Notes: generated by a model from the letters alone, not told the origin. Counted from the first letter of the stretch, positions 1 through 6,893 are shown. The stretch is DNA of 8,692 bases from Deltaproteobacteria bacterium (GCA_029858165.1 JAOUFO010000061.1:1-8692), one strand, 5' to 3'. Translations and numbers: made by a program.

Positions 1-213
1 ATTGAGGGAGATATTCACGGAGACATTTCCCCTCAATGGGCTCAGTGGATGATGTCCGGGTTGAACCTGGAGGTCACCCTGCGCATTTTACCGGAATGGA
101 TTCAAAAAATGGGCGGATTGGGGGGGATCCTGACGGGATATATGAACGGCGACCGGTTGGATGTGAACATCCGGGGCAATATGATTTCACCCAATATCCG
201 ACAAAGAGAATAA
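1..213 (+). CDS. GspN/AsmA-like protein, C-terminal 70 residues (5' end outside window)
   Basis: Frame 1 is open from the first base to TAA at 211-213, giving 70 residues that end in DRLDVNIRGNMISPNIRQRE. Seen: alternating hydrophobic/polar beta-strand-like segments, a Gly-rich turn and a final 'IRGNMISPNIR' stretch. This resembles the C-terminal 'GTLDNPRIR'-type ending of GspN and AsmA-like envelope proteins. In T2SS-bearing bacteria GspN is a periplasm-facing accessory component anchored in the inner membrane, and the T2SS genes downstream favour that reading. The stop lies 11 bp before the mltG ATG, so the two are probably co-transcribed. The fragment is too short for a firm family call. 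A generic AsmA/DUF748-like protein is the main alternative. Confidence 0.5.
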   Translation: MEGDIHGDISPQWAQWMMSGLNLEVTLRILPEWIQKMGGLGGILTGYMNGDRLDVNIRGNMISPNIRQRE

Positions 214-217
214 ACCC

Positions 218-222
218 AGGAG
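218..222 (+). promoter_or_regulatory. Shine-Dalgarno of mltG with very short spacing
   Basis: AGGAG lies only 2 bases before the ATG at 225, closer than the usual 5-9. It supports 225 over the longer in-frame ORF beginning at 36, because the upstream 63 codons overlap another coding frame and read as non-protein-like sequence. Weak initiation, or coupling to termination of the upstream gene 11 bp away, would fit this spacing. Confidence 0.45.
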
Positions 223-224
223 AC

Positions 225-1250
225 ATGAGCAAAAGAAACGGATTTTTGATGATTTATGCCTTGGGATTCGGCTTGATCCTGATGCTGGCCGGGATATTTT
301 CCTATGGACAAACCACCGCTTTGACTCCCCATCCGTTGGCTGTGGTAAAGGTTGAGCGGGGGGAGGGGCTGGGCCGGGTGTTAAGGCGGATGGAAAAAGA
401 TCACGGGGTTTCCCGCCGGTTTTTAAGGCTGCTGGCGGTGTTAAGGGGCGATTCCACCCGGATCAAGGCCGGGGAGTTTGTGGTGCAGGGGCCGGTTTCC
501 TCCAACCAGCTGTTGAACCTGCTGATTTCCGGGGAATCCCGCATTGACCGCCTGACCATTCCAGAAGGGTATAACCTAATGGATATTTCGGCCAAATTGG
601 AACAACGGGGGATTGCCTCCGGCAGGAAATTTTTGGAAATTACCCACAACCCCCGGTTTATCGCCAAACTGAACCTGCCGGAAGGGTTCTCCAAGGAAAC
701 CCTGGAAGGATTGATTTTTCCGGAAACCTATTATTTTTCCGCCGGGGTGGACGAACGGGAAATCGCCGCCCACATGGTGGGGGAATTCACCCGCCGTGCG
801 ATGGGAGAAATTACCGAGGGCGGTTCCCCTTCAGGGTTAACCCCGTACCAGATTTTGATCCTGGCCTCCATCATTGAAAAAGAAACCGGAGTGGGTTCAG
901 AAAGGCCGTTGATTTCCGCCGTGTTCCACAACCGTTTGAAAATAAACATGCCTTTGGCCACCGACCCGACGGTGATCTACGGGGTCAAGGATTTTAACGG
1001 CAATCTTACCCGCGAACATCTGCAAACCCCCTCTGCGTACAACACTTACATCAACCAGGGCTTGCCCCCCACCCCCATTGCCAATCCTGGGCTGGAAAGC
1101 ATCCGGGCCGCCATGAATCCGGCCAGGGTGAAGTATCTTTTTTTCGTAGGCAAGGGGGATGGGACCCATTTTTTCTCCAGCGATTATAAAACCCATTCCC
1201 AGGCGGTGTTTAAATACCAGGTGTTGCCCAACCGCAAACGAAAACATTAA
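225..1250 (+). CDS. mltG: Endolytic murein transglycosylase MltG (YceG family)
   Basis: 341 residues from ATG 225, the usual length for the family. MltG is an inner-membrane enzyme with a periplasmic domain that cleaves nascent peptidoglycan glycan strands and so acts as a terminase of elongation. Seen: one N-terminal membrane segment at about residues 7-26, a LysM-like region at about 40-125 (including 'VERGEGLGRVLRRM' and 'LTIPEGYNLMDIS'), then the YceG catalytic domain with FPETYYF, ASIIEKETG, SAVFHNRL, MPLATDPTVIYG, YNTYINQGLPPTPIANPG and YLFFV. The catalytic glutamate of the ASIIEKET motif is E218 (codon 876-878), the same number as in E. coli MltG. The frame also extends upstream to 36, but that overlaps the previous gene and is rejected. 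Position between a GspN-like gene and gspF is unusual; elsewhere mltG commonly neighbours tmk/holB, pabC or ruvX. Identification is firm; a T2SS-specific role is inference. Confidence 0.95.
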   Translation: MSKRNGFLMIYALGFGLILMLAGIFSYGQTTALTPHPLAVVKVERGEGLGRVLRRMEKDHGVSRRFLRLLAVLRGDSTRIKAGEFVVQGPVSSNQLLNLLISGESRIDRLTIPEGYNLMDISAKLEQRGIASGRKFLEITHNPRFIAKLNLPEGFSKETLEGLIFPETYYFSAGVDEREIAAHMVGEFTRRAMGEITEGGSPSGLTPYQILILASIIEKETGVGSERPLISAVFHNRLKINMPLATDPTVIYGVKDFNGNLTREHLQTPSAYNTYINQGLPPTPIANPGLESIRAAMNPARVKYLFFVGKGDGTHFFSSDYKTHSQAVFKYQVLPNRKRKH

Positions 1251-1358
1251 ATCCGGCAGCCCTGTTCTGTTCCGGGGGGGGCAGGAGGGCAAATCACCGC
1301 CGTCAGCGGATGGCGGGATGGGCGGGTCCGGTGGTCGGTCAACCAGGGTTTCTCTTTC

Positions 1359-1364
1359 AAGGGG
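1359..1364 (+). promoter_or_regulatory. Shine-Dalgarno that fixes the GTG start of gspF
   Basis: AAGGGG sits 6 bases before GTG at 1371. The gspF frame is open all the way back to the mltG stop (1248-1250) with no ATG, GTG or TTG in between, so this site and the MAIFSYRA N-terminus typical of GspF fix the start. Confidence 0.6.
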
Positions 1365-1370
1365 TTTGCC

Positions 1371-2594
1371 GTGGCTATTTTTTCATACAGGGCAGTCGGG
1401 GAATCCGGGGTATCCCAAAAGGGTACCTTGACCGCCGCCAGCCTCCATGAGGCCAAATCCATCCTGAAAGCCAGGAACCTGTTTCCCATGGAGGTGAAAC
1501 CGGCCGCCAACTTCAGCCTGAATCTGCAAAATTTGCTCTCCTTTTCCTCCCAGCCCAGTTCCTCCGTGGGGCAGGTGGCGGTGTTTGCCCGTCAGTTCGC
1601 CACCCTGTTGGCCGCCACAATCCCCTACGATAAATCTTTGGAAATGGTGATTCAGCAAACCGGGGATGGACGGTTTAAATCTGTATTGAACGATGTCAAA
1701 TCCAAGGTGGTGGAAGGGGCCTACCTGGCCGATGCCTTTACCGGATACCCCAAGGTGTTTCCCCCCATGATGATTTCCATGGTGCGGGCCGGAGAGGCCA
1801 GCGGCACCCTGGTGGAAATCATGTCCCGTCTGGCGGATTACTATGAAAATCTGGGCCGTATCCGCTCCCGCATCACTTCGGCCCTGATTTATCCGGCATT
1901 TATGACGGTGTTCGGCACCGGGGTGATCATTTTCATGGCCACTTACATTCTGCCGAAAATCACCACCCTGCTGGAAAACTTTGGGGCCAAACTGCCCCTT
2001 TCCACCCGTATTTTGATAGGATTTTCCAACCTGCTGACCGGGTATTGGTGGCTGATCATCCTGCTTTCCGGGTTGACGGGATATTGGGTCCACAAACGGC
2101 TGCAAACCCCCCAGGGTCGCATGACCTGGGACCGGCTGGAATTAAAACTGTGGGTCTGGCGCTCCTTGCGAAAAAAAATGTTGTTGCAACGGTTTGTTCA
2201 AACCCTGGGCACGCTGTTGAAAAGCGGGGTGGAGTTAAAGGCGGCGCTTGAAATTGCCAGCCATGTGTTGGAGAATGGGGTGTATCGTCAGGCGATGGTG
2301 ATGGTGATTTCAGATGTGCAAAACAAGGGGTTGCCCCTGTCGGTGGCTTTAAAACGGTCCGGGTTGTTCCCGGATGATGTCACCCAGATGGTGGCCATCG
2401 GCGAGGAAACCGCCACCATGGACACCATGCTGGAAAACCTTTCCACCAGAATGACCCAGGAACTGACCACCGCCATAGACGCCATGCTGGCCATGTTTGA
2501 ACCGATGATGATTTTGGCCATGGGTTCAATTGTGGGATTCATGGTGGTATCCATGCTGTTGCCGATGTTGCAACTTAACCAATTGGTAGGATAA
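1371..2594 (+). CDS. gspF: Type II secretion system inner-membrane platform protein GspF
   Basis: 407 residues, the normal GspF length, starting at GTG 1371 after a good Shine-Dalgarno. GspF is the polytopic inner-membrane core that links the GspE ATPase to pseudopilus assembly. Seen: the N-terminal 'MAIFSYRAVGESG' signature, then two repeated T2SSF domains at about 70-193 and 273-396. Each has its conserved loop: MVRAGEASGTL at 138-148 and MVAIGEETATMDTML at 340-354. Predicted membrane segments lie at about 172-194 (ending in ATYILPKITTL), 222-241 and 376-400. TAA at 2592-2594 is 6 bp from the gspG ATG. A homologous type IV pilus PilC is the alternative, but the following G-H-I-J-K pseudopilin order settles it as T2SS. 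A 120-bp gap separates it from mltG. I see no convincing promoter in that gap, which has a G8 run at 1274-1281. Confidence 0.95.
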   Translation: MAIFSYRAVGESGVSQKGTLTAASLHEAKSILKARNLFPMEVKPAANFSLNLQNLLSFSSQPSSSVGQVAVFARQFATLLAATIPYDKSLEMVIQQTGDGRFKSVLNDVKSKVVEGAYLADAFTGYPKVFPPMMISMVRAGEASGTLVEIMSRLADYYENLGRIRSRITSALIYPAFMTVFGTGVIIFMATYILPKITTLLENFGAKLPLSTRILIGFSNLLTGYWWLIILLSGLTGYWVHKRLQTPQGRMTWDRLELKLWVWRSLRKKMLLQRFVQTLGTLLKSGVELKAALEIASHVLENGVYRQAMVMVISDVQNKGLPLSVALKRSGLFPDDVTQMVAIGEETATMDTMLENLSTRMTQELTTAIDAMLAMFEPMMILAMGSIVGFMVVSMLLPMLQLNQLVG

Positions 2595-2600
2595 ACCCTT

Positions 2601-3047
2601 ATGCACAGATATTCACGGCTTGGCCGACGCACATCCAAAACCCGCCAGGGGATTACCTTTATTGAAATCCTGGTGGTGTTGATCATCATCGCCCTGATCG
2701 CCGGGATCGTGGGCACCGAAATGATCGGAGAGGCAGAAAAATCCCGTGCCGCGGCCACCCGCATCCAGATCCAATCCTTGGATTCCTCCCTGAAAATGTA
2801 CCGGTTGCACAATTCCACTTTTCCTTCCACTGAGCAGGGCTTGCAGGCTTTGGTCGTGCCCCCCACGGTGGGGATTCTTCCCCGGAACTGGCAGGGTCCT
2901 TATATCCAAAAGGTGCCCAAAGACGGTTGGGGCGGGGATTTTATCTACCGCAACGATGGCCAGCGGTTTGTGATAGTTTCCCTGGGGGCCGATGGGGTGG
3001 AAGGCGGGGAGGACCTGAATGCGGATATCTCCAGTGACACCTTATAG
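2601..3047 (+). CDS. gspG: Type II secretion system major pseudopilin GspG
   Basis: 148 residues. GspG is the main subunit of the periplasmic pseudopilus that drives substrates through the secretin. Seen: a basic leader, prepilin peptidase (GspO/PilD) site after G17 (RQG|ITFIE) with Glu at +5 (E22), and a hydrophobic N-terminal helix at about 20-38. The GspG-specific C-terminal globular part has TFPSTEQGLQAL at 73-84, YIQKVPKDGWG at 101-111 and the calcium-binding loop SLGADGVEGGEDLNADI at 127-143. Mature size of 131 residues is normal. A TAGGA ribosome site lies 9 bases before the ATG. The 3' end overlaps gspH by 29 bp, so translation is probably coupled. Confidence 0.96.
   Translation: MHRYSRLGRRTSKTRQGITFIEILVVLIIIALIAGIVGTEMIGEAEKSRAAATRIQIQSLDSSLKMYRLHNSTFPSTEQGLQALVVPPTVGILPRNWQGPYIQKVPKDGWGGDFIYRNDGQRFVIVSLGADGVEGGEDLNADISSDTL
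3008..3013 (+). promoter_or_regulatory. Shine-Dalgarno of gspH inside the end of gspG
   Basis: GGAGGA, 5 bases before ATG 3019, lies within the last gspG codons. It favours ATG 3019 over an in-frame GTG at 3034 that has no comparable site, and so supports a true 29-bp gene overlap. Confidence 0.6.
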
Positions 3048-3579
3048 GCCGCGGTTTAAGCGGCAGGGGTTTACCTTTTTGGAGGTGCTGGTGGTGGTGA
3101 CTCTCATGGCCCTGGCGGCCATGCTGGTGTTGCCTTCGTTTGAGAACATGCTTACCCGCAACGTCAACTGGGAGGCCAACCGGCTAAAAGGGGTGATCCA
3201 CCTGTTGCGCAATGAGGCGGTGCTGGGCCGCAAGCGGTTCCACCTGATGTTGGATCTGAAAAAAGCGGAATACTTTGTGGAAGTCCGCGGAGAGGAGGGG
3301 GCCTATAAAAAGGTGGATTTTCCCCAGGAACTCCGCCCCCATGGGTTTTCCGATTCGGTTCAGATTGAGGACATGGTGATGTATGGGGATGCCCGCAACA
3401 AAATCAAGGACCGGGTGGTGACGGTGAATGTGGATGCCTCCGGCTTTATAGACCCTTTCTGGCTTCACCTGCTGGTGGAGGGGGAAAAATTCACCTTAAA
3501 GGTGGAAGGGTTCACCGGCCGGGTGGAACTGCTGGAAGGGGTTGTGGATGCCGATTTCCAAGAAACCCTGGATCAATAG
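3019..3579 (+). CDS. gspH: Type II secretion system minor pseudopilin GspH
   Basis: 186 residues. GspH is a minor pseudopilin thought to sit near the tip complex and connect it with the GspG shaft. Seen: basic leader, prepilin cleavage site after G17 (RQG|FTFLE) with Glu at +5 (E22), a hydrophobic helix at about 18-40 (FTFLEVLVVVTLMALAAMLV), then a GspH/FimT-type globular domain starting NRLKGVIHLLRNEAVLGRK, followed by beta-rich sequence to the end. The start at ATG 3019 is chosen for its ribosome site and because it gives a 17-residue leader equal in length to that of GspG. Its last bases overlap gspI if gspI starts at 3548. FimT-like type IV minor pilin is the alternative, but the operon context excludes it in practice. 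Confidence 0.92.
   Translation: MRISPVTPYRPRFKRQGFTFLEVLVVVTLMALAAMLVLPSFENMLTRNVNWEANRLKGVIHLLRNEAVLGRKRFHLMLDLKKAEYFVEVRGEEGAYKKVDFPQELRPHGFSDSVQIEDMVMYGDARNKIKDRVVTVNVDASGFIDPFWLHLLVEGEKFTLKVEGFTGRVELLEGVVDADFQETLDQ
3534..3541 (+). promoter_or_regulatory. Shine-Dalgarno favouring the upstream gspI start
   Basis: GGAAGGGG lies 6 bases before ATG 3548, inside gspH. The competing in-frame ATG at 3590 has AGGGG abutting it (3585-3589) with no spacing, which is too close to serve well. This tips the choice to 3548. Confidence 0.45.
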
Positions 3580-3976
3580 CCGTCAGGGGATGCCCCCGGC
3601 AAAAGGAAGCCGGGGGTTTACCCTGCTGGAAGTGTTGGTGGCTTTTGCCGTGTTGTCCATCATGCTGATGGCCCTGTTCCAGTCGTTTTCAACCACCATT
3701 CTGATCAACGACAACACCCGGGATACCTGGATGGTGATGACCGCGGTTCAGGCGGAGTTGCTGCGGGTGGAACGGGAGGGCGGGGGGTCCATGGCTGCCG
3801 ATCAGGGGGTGTACCCTCCCGGCCATCCGTTGGAAGGCTACCGCTGGCTTCGGGAGGTAACGGAAGAGCAGCCTTTTCCGGGGGTGTTTGTCCGCAGGCT
3901 CAGCCTTAGGGTTCTCTGGAATAACGGCGGAAGGGATTTCTCTTATGAATCCAGCATGTATCTGATGCCCCGGTAA
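3548..3976 (+). CDS. gspI: Type II secretion system minor pseudopilin GspI
   Basis: 142 residues from ATG 3548. GspI nucleates the GspI-J-K tip complex of the pseudopilus. Seen: prepilin site SRG|FTLLE with Glu at +5, hydrophobic helix VLVAFAVLSIMLMALF, and a small globular domain ending in LSLRVLWNNGGRDFSYES, typical of GspI. Start choice matters for the leader only: ATG 3548 gives 23 residues and a 32-bp overlap with gspH; ATG 3590 gives 9 residues and a 10-bp gap; a TTG at 3542 is also in frame. 3548 has the better ribosome site. All choices give the same mature protein of about 119 residues. A 52-bp non-coding gap follows before gspJ. Confidence 0.92.
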   Translation: MPISKKPWINSRQGMPPAKGSRGFTLLEVLVAFAVLSIMLMALFQSFSTTILINDNTRDTWMVMTAVQAELLRVEREGGGSMAADQGVYPPGHPLEGYRWLREVTEEQPFPGVFVRRLSLRVLWNNGGRDFSYESSMYLMPR

Positions 3977-4028
3977 GGTTGCCAGGGGTTGCAATCCGCC
4001 TGGGGGTCCACCCATTTTCTCATCCGGT

Positions 4029-4823
4029 ATGAACCCACCTGTTATCCCATCGGCTCCTCGGGGGGCGGCCCACCCCCCCAACGCGGCCCGGAATCCCGCC
4101 ACGCCCCAGCCACCGGATGGAGCCTGCCCCCCGTCTGGCGGGAGACCCCGGCGAAGGGGAATCACCCTGCTGGAAATGATCATCGCCCTGCTGTTGTTGT
4201 CCATTCTGCTGACTCTGGTTTACACCTCATTTTTCCAGATTTCAGAAGGGGCCTTGCGCCAGAAAGAGGTTTTAACCGCTCAGCAGGAAATGCGTCTGCT
4301 GTTAACTCTGGTGGCGGATGACATCAACCAGGCCCGCTATTTGAACAACTTTGCGGCGTCCCGCAAAAAAACCGGCATCATCGCCAGATTGGAATCCCAA
4401 ACCGCCGGGGATTTTACCCGCTTGGATTTTCATGCCAATGTGGCCACCCGGTTTTTCCGCCAGATTCCCCCTGAAAAGGACCCCGGCCTCCATGAAGTGG
4501 GCTACCGGGTGGAACCCGACGGGGATGCCTTCAGCCTGATCCGCCGGGAGGATTTCTTTCTGGATGACGATATGCAAAAAGGGGGGGTGAAGGTCAAAAT
4601 CGCAAACCATATCAAAACCTTTCTGGTGGAGTTTTTAAGGCCCAGGATGGCGGGGGCATCGGTGGAGGATTGGGCAAAGGATTGGAATTCCTCTTTGCTG
4701 GGGTTGGATCAAAGAATGCCCAGGGCCATTCGGCTGACCATCGGCATGGCCGCGGAACAGGGAAAAGAATGGAAGGAAACCGTGGAAATGAATCTGCCTG
4801 AGAAAATGAAAAGGAGCCTGTGA
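4029..4823 (+). CDS. gspJ: Type II secretion system minor pseudopilin GspJ with unusually long leader
   Basis: 264 residues. GspJ forms the pseudopilus tip with GspI and GspK. Seen: prepilin site RRRG|ITLLE with Glu at +5 (E49), hydrophobic helix MIIALLLLSILLTLVYTSFF, then the GspJ region QEMRLLLTLVADDINQARYL and a long beta-rich domain. Odd: the leader is 44 residues, rich in Pro, Ala and Gly, against roughly 5-20 in most pseudopilins. No ATG, GTG or TTG codon exists in frame between 4029 and the cleavage site, and TGA closes the frame at 3963-3965, so no ordinary shorter start is available. No clear Shine-Dalgarno precedes the ATG. The leader DNA folds into strong G/C hairpins. The TGA stop overlaps the gspK ATG by one base. 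Confidence 0.9.
   Translation: MNPPVIPSAPRGAAHPPNAARNPATPQPPDGACPPSGGRPRRRGITLLEMIIALLLLSILLTLVYTSFFQISEGALRQKEVLTAQQEMRLLLTLVADDINQARYLNNFAASRKKTGIIARLESQTAGDFTRLDFHANVATRFFRQIPPEKDPGLHEVGYRVEPDGDAFSLIRREDFFLDDDMQKGGVKVKIANHIKTFLVEFLRPRMAGASVEDWAKDWNSSLLGLDQRMPRAIRLTIGMAAEQGKEWKETVEMNLPEKMKRSL
4060..4079 (+). repeat. G6/C7 inverted repeat in the gspJ leader
   Basis: GGGGGG at 4060-4065 and CCCCCCC at 4073-4079 can pair around a 7-base loop, starting 31 bases after the gspJ ATG. A second pair, CCCGCC at 4095-4100 with GGCGGG at 4137-4142, lies in the same leader segment. Together they could hinder ribosomes on gspJ mRNA or mark a small inserted palindromic element. Confidence 0.5.
4811..4816 (+). 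promoter_or_regulatory. Shine-Dalgarno of gspK inside gspJ
   Basis: AAGGAG lies 6 bases before ATG 4823. The in-frame GTG at 4820 is only 3 bases away from it, so ATG 4823 is the preferred start. The TGATG stop/start overlap implies translational coupling of GspJ and GspK. Confidence 0.65.
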
Positions 4824-5974
4824 TGGCCCCTTTGTTTAAAGGCAGGTGGGGAAAGGCAACCCCCCGAAAGGGGATGGCTTTGCTGATGGTGTTGGCCCTT
4901 TCTTTGTTGTTGATGGCCTTTATGGCCGAATATGTGTTTTCCACCGGGCTTGAACTGCGGGCCATGCAAACCTACAAGGAGACCCACCAAGCCCGGAATC
5001 TGGGGGATTCCGCCTTCAGGGCGCTTCAAATCGGCCTGATGGCGGATGAAGTGGAATTTATGAAGGGCATGGGGGCGTTGGTGGGCGGATTTGAGGGGGC
5101 CGCGGTCCCTTTTGGGGATGGATTTCTGTCCGGGCTGACGATCACCCCCCTGGACCCATTGTTTAACCTCAACCGGCTTTATTCCACCCGCGGGGGGTCC
5201 CCTGCCAATAGTGTGCAGTGGAATCTGTTCTACAACACCCTGAAACAGGTTCAGATTCCACCCGATGAACTCCATTCCGAAGCCGTTCCGCCGGATGACA
5301 CCACCGCTGCCTGGCTGTTTGCCGCCCTGGCCGATTTTATAGACCCGGACGATCTGGATTACCAGGGGGCCGGGGGGGGGATGGGAGCGGAAGCCCAGGC
5401 CTATTCCGGCCAGCAGCCCCAATTCCCTTTGCCCAATGGCCGACTGGATAAACTGACTGAAATCCGGTTGGCCCGGGGGGTGATGGAAAGCCGAATCCCC
5501 TGGAAAGAATGGGAAAACCGGTTTACCCTGATGGAAAGGGCCGACGCGGCCGCCAATTTGTATCCGGGGGTGATTTGCGCCAACACCGCCAGCCGGGAGG
5601 AAATCAGCGATTTTTTAAAAGCCCGCCGGATGAGCGATTCCATGTTGGTCCGTCTGGACGGGATTTCTCAGGATATTCAAAAAGAGTTGAACCTGTACGC
5701 CGATAAGGCGGATGCAGTGGCGGACCTGTTGGCCCCCAAGGATGGGGAGCGTACAGTGTACAATGATGCAGCCCTGGCCGCCGCTTTGGGGGGGCTGGGA
5801 TTCAAAACCAATCTGGTTAAACAGGTGTTTTCCACCGCCAACAATTTTTACCGGGTGCGTCTGACGGCCGAAATTGGAGAGGTGAAGGTGACGTTTTCCG
5901 CTGATATTCATGTGACCCGCAACGCCGAACGGATCGGCACCGCCCTGGAAGTGCTGGATTACAATGCAGAATAA
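4823..5974 (+). CDS. gspK: Type II secretion system minor pseudopilin GspK
   Basis: 383 residues from ATG 4823. GspK caps the pseudopilus tip and is the largest pseudopilin. Seen: prepilin site PRKG|MALLM after G17, hydrophobic helix MALLMVLALSLLLMAFMAEY, and no Glu at +5 (Met instead), which is the hallmark of GspK. The globular part shows DPLFNLNRL at about 111-119, the conserved DFIDPDD at 171-177 followed by GAEAQAY at 188-194 (the calcium-site and SAM-like region of GspK), and GVICANTASREEISDFL at 249-265, matching the 'NvNTA' motif of the second SAM-like domain. Length is normal. A G9 run at 5372-5380 encodes a Gly-rich loop. The 3' end overlaps birA by 11 bp. No gspL or gspM follows, contrary to the common order. 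Confidence 0.94.
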   Translation: MAPLFKGRWGKATPRKGMALLMVLALSLLLMAFMAEYVFSTGLELRAMQTYKETHQARNLGDSAFRALQIGLMADEVEFMKGMGALVGGFEGAAVPFGDGFLSGLTITPLDPLFNLNRLYSTRGGSPANSVQWNLFYNTLKQVQIPPDELHSEAVPPDDTTAAWLFAALADFIDPDDLDYQGAGGGMGAEAQAYSGQQPQFPLPNGRLDKLTEIRLARGVMESRIPWKEWENRFTLMERADAAANLYPGVICANTASREEISDFLKARRMSDSMLVRLDGISQDIQKELNLYADKADAVADLLAPKDGERTVYNDAALAAALGGLGFKTNLVKQVFSTANNFYRVRLTAEIGEVKVTFSADIHVTRNAERIGTALEVLDYNAE

Positions 5975-6731
5975 AACACCCCCACCCTCTCCCACCCGCC
6001 GGATCATCCGCCTGGACCACACAGATTCCACCAACCGTCTGGTGTTGGAAACCCCTGAGTTTTTGGAGGAGAACCATCTGGTGGTGCTGGCCCGCAGCCA
6101 GACCCAGGGCCGCGGACGGCGGGGCAGAAGCTGGGTCAGCCTGCCGGGTAGCCAGCTTTTGTTCTCCTATGTACACCACCCGCAAGGGATCCGGGGGGAC
6201 CTTCCGGTCATTTCTCTGGTGGCAGGTCTTTCCGTGGCCCAGGCCCTGGAAGAATTTGGGGCGGCCCCCCGCCTGAAATGGCCCAATGATGTAAAGCTGG
6301 CCGGGAAAAAAGTGTGCGGCATTCTGGTGGAAACCAAACCGGGCCCTCAGGGGGACCCCCGGGTGGTGATCGGCATCGGGTTGAACTGTCTGGGCCGGGA
6401 GGAGGAACTTCCCCTGGAAATCAAGTCCATTGCCGCCATTTTGGCGGCCCACACCGTTCAACCGGTGGACCCGGAAGCCGTTCTGTGGACCGTGCTGGCC
6501 TGCCTGGATGAAAACCTGGAACGGCTGGGGGCCGGGGAAAAACCCTCCCTGTTGGAAAGCTGGCGTGCCAGGGCGGACCTGGCCGGAAAACCTGTCCGGG
6601 TGGAAGGGGAAACCGTCTATTCAGGGAGAGCCGTGGGGATCAGCCCGGAAGGATACCTGTTGGTGGAAGCTTCCGGGGAACTGCGCACCGTGGTCTCCGG
6701 GGATGTCACCTGGCTGGACACCCCCGGCTAA
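5964..6731 (+). CDS. birA: Biotin--[acetyl-CoA-carboxylase] ligase, catalytic-only (group I) BirA
   Basis: 255 residues. The enzyme activates biotin with ATP and transfers it to the lysine of the biotin carboxyl carrier domain of carboxylases, in the cytoplasm. Seen: DSTNRL at 21-26, the biotinyl-AMP loop QTQGRGRRGRSW at 46-57, KWPNDVKLAGKK at 105-116, GILVE at 119-123, VVIGIGLN at 134-141, and a C-terminal SH3-like domain (LAGKPVRVEGE... to the end). There is no N-terminal winged-helix domain, so it is not expected to be a biotin-operon repressor. The ATG overlaps gspK by 11 bp and has only a weak GGA ribosome site, suggesting coupling to GspK translation. It is a housekeeping passenger on the T2SS transcript with no known role in secretion. 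The stop region matches part of the downstream tandem repeat. Confidence 0.95.
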   Translation: MQNKTPPPSPTRRIIRLDHTDSTNRLVLETPEFLEENHLVVLARSQTQGRGRRGRSWVSLPGSQLLFSYVHHPQGIRGDLPVISLVAGLSVAQALEEFGAAPRLKWPNDVKLAGKKVCGILVETKPGPQGDPRVVIGIGLNCLGREEELPLEIKSIAAILAAHTVQPVDPEAVLWTVLACLDENLERLGAGEKPSLLESWRARADLAGKPVRVEGETVYSGRAVGISPEGYLLVEASGELRTVVSGDVTWLDTPG

Positions 6732-6822
6732 AGCCCATCCTGAAAAATCTGCGGCCCTTTTGGCCGGGCTTCCGCCGCCTTTCTTTTGGGGGTTTCCTGT
6801 CCAGCGGCTTCAGCACCGGCAC

Positions 6823-6840
6823 GGGCCTTGCGGCCCTTTT
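6823..6840 (+). terminator. Terminator-like hairpin, junction of repeat units 1 and 2
   Basis: GGGCC (6823-6827), loop TTGC, GGCCC (6832-6836), then TTTT (6837-6840). It is the first of three such structures downstream of birA. The U-run is short and followed by GGCC, so strength as an intrinsic terminator is uncertain. Confidence 0.4.
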
Positions 6841-6893
6841 GGCCGGGCTTCCGCCGCCTTTCTTTTGGGGGTTCCTGTCCAGCGGCTAAAGCA

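Noticed and set aside
36..224. N-terminal extension of mltG (63 extra codons)
   Set aside because: It overlaps the GspN-like coding frame, reads as non-protein-like sequence, and the normal MltG membrane anchor begins right after ATG 225.
1251..1370. In-frame open stretch between the mltG stop and gspF, suggesting a fusion or stop-codon readthrough
   Set aside because: Both genes end or start in the same frame with 40 stop-free codons between them, but the stretch has no recognisable domain and gspF has its own ribosome site and typical N-terminus; in GC-rich DNA this is likely chance.
1383..2105. 240-codon minus-strand ORF opposite gspF
   Set aside because: Antisense shadow of a firmly identified gspF; the product is Gly/His/Gln-rich with no domain.
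4862..4873. CCCC-GAAA-GGGG tetraloop hairpin in the gspK leader codons
   Set aside because: A 4-bp stem in a G/C-run-rich gene is expected by chance, and the codons encode a normal basic prepilin leader.
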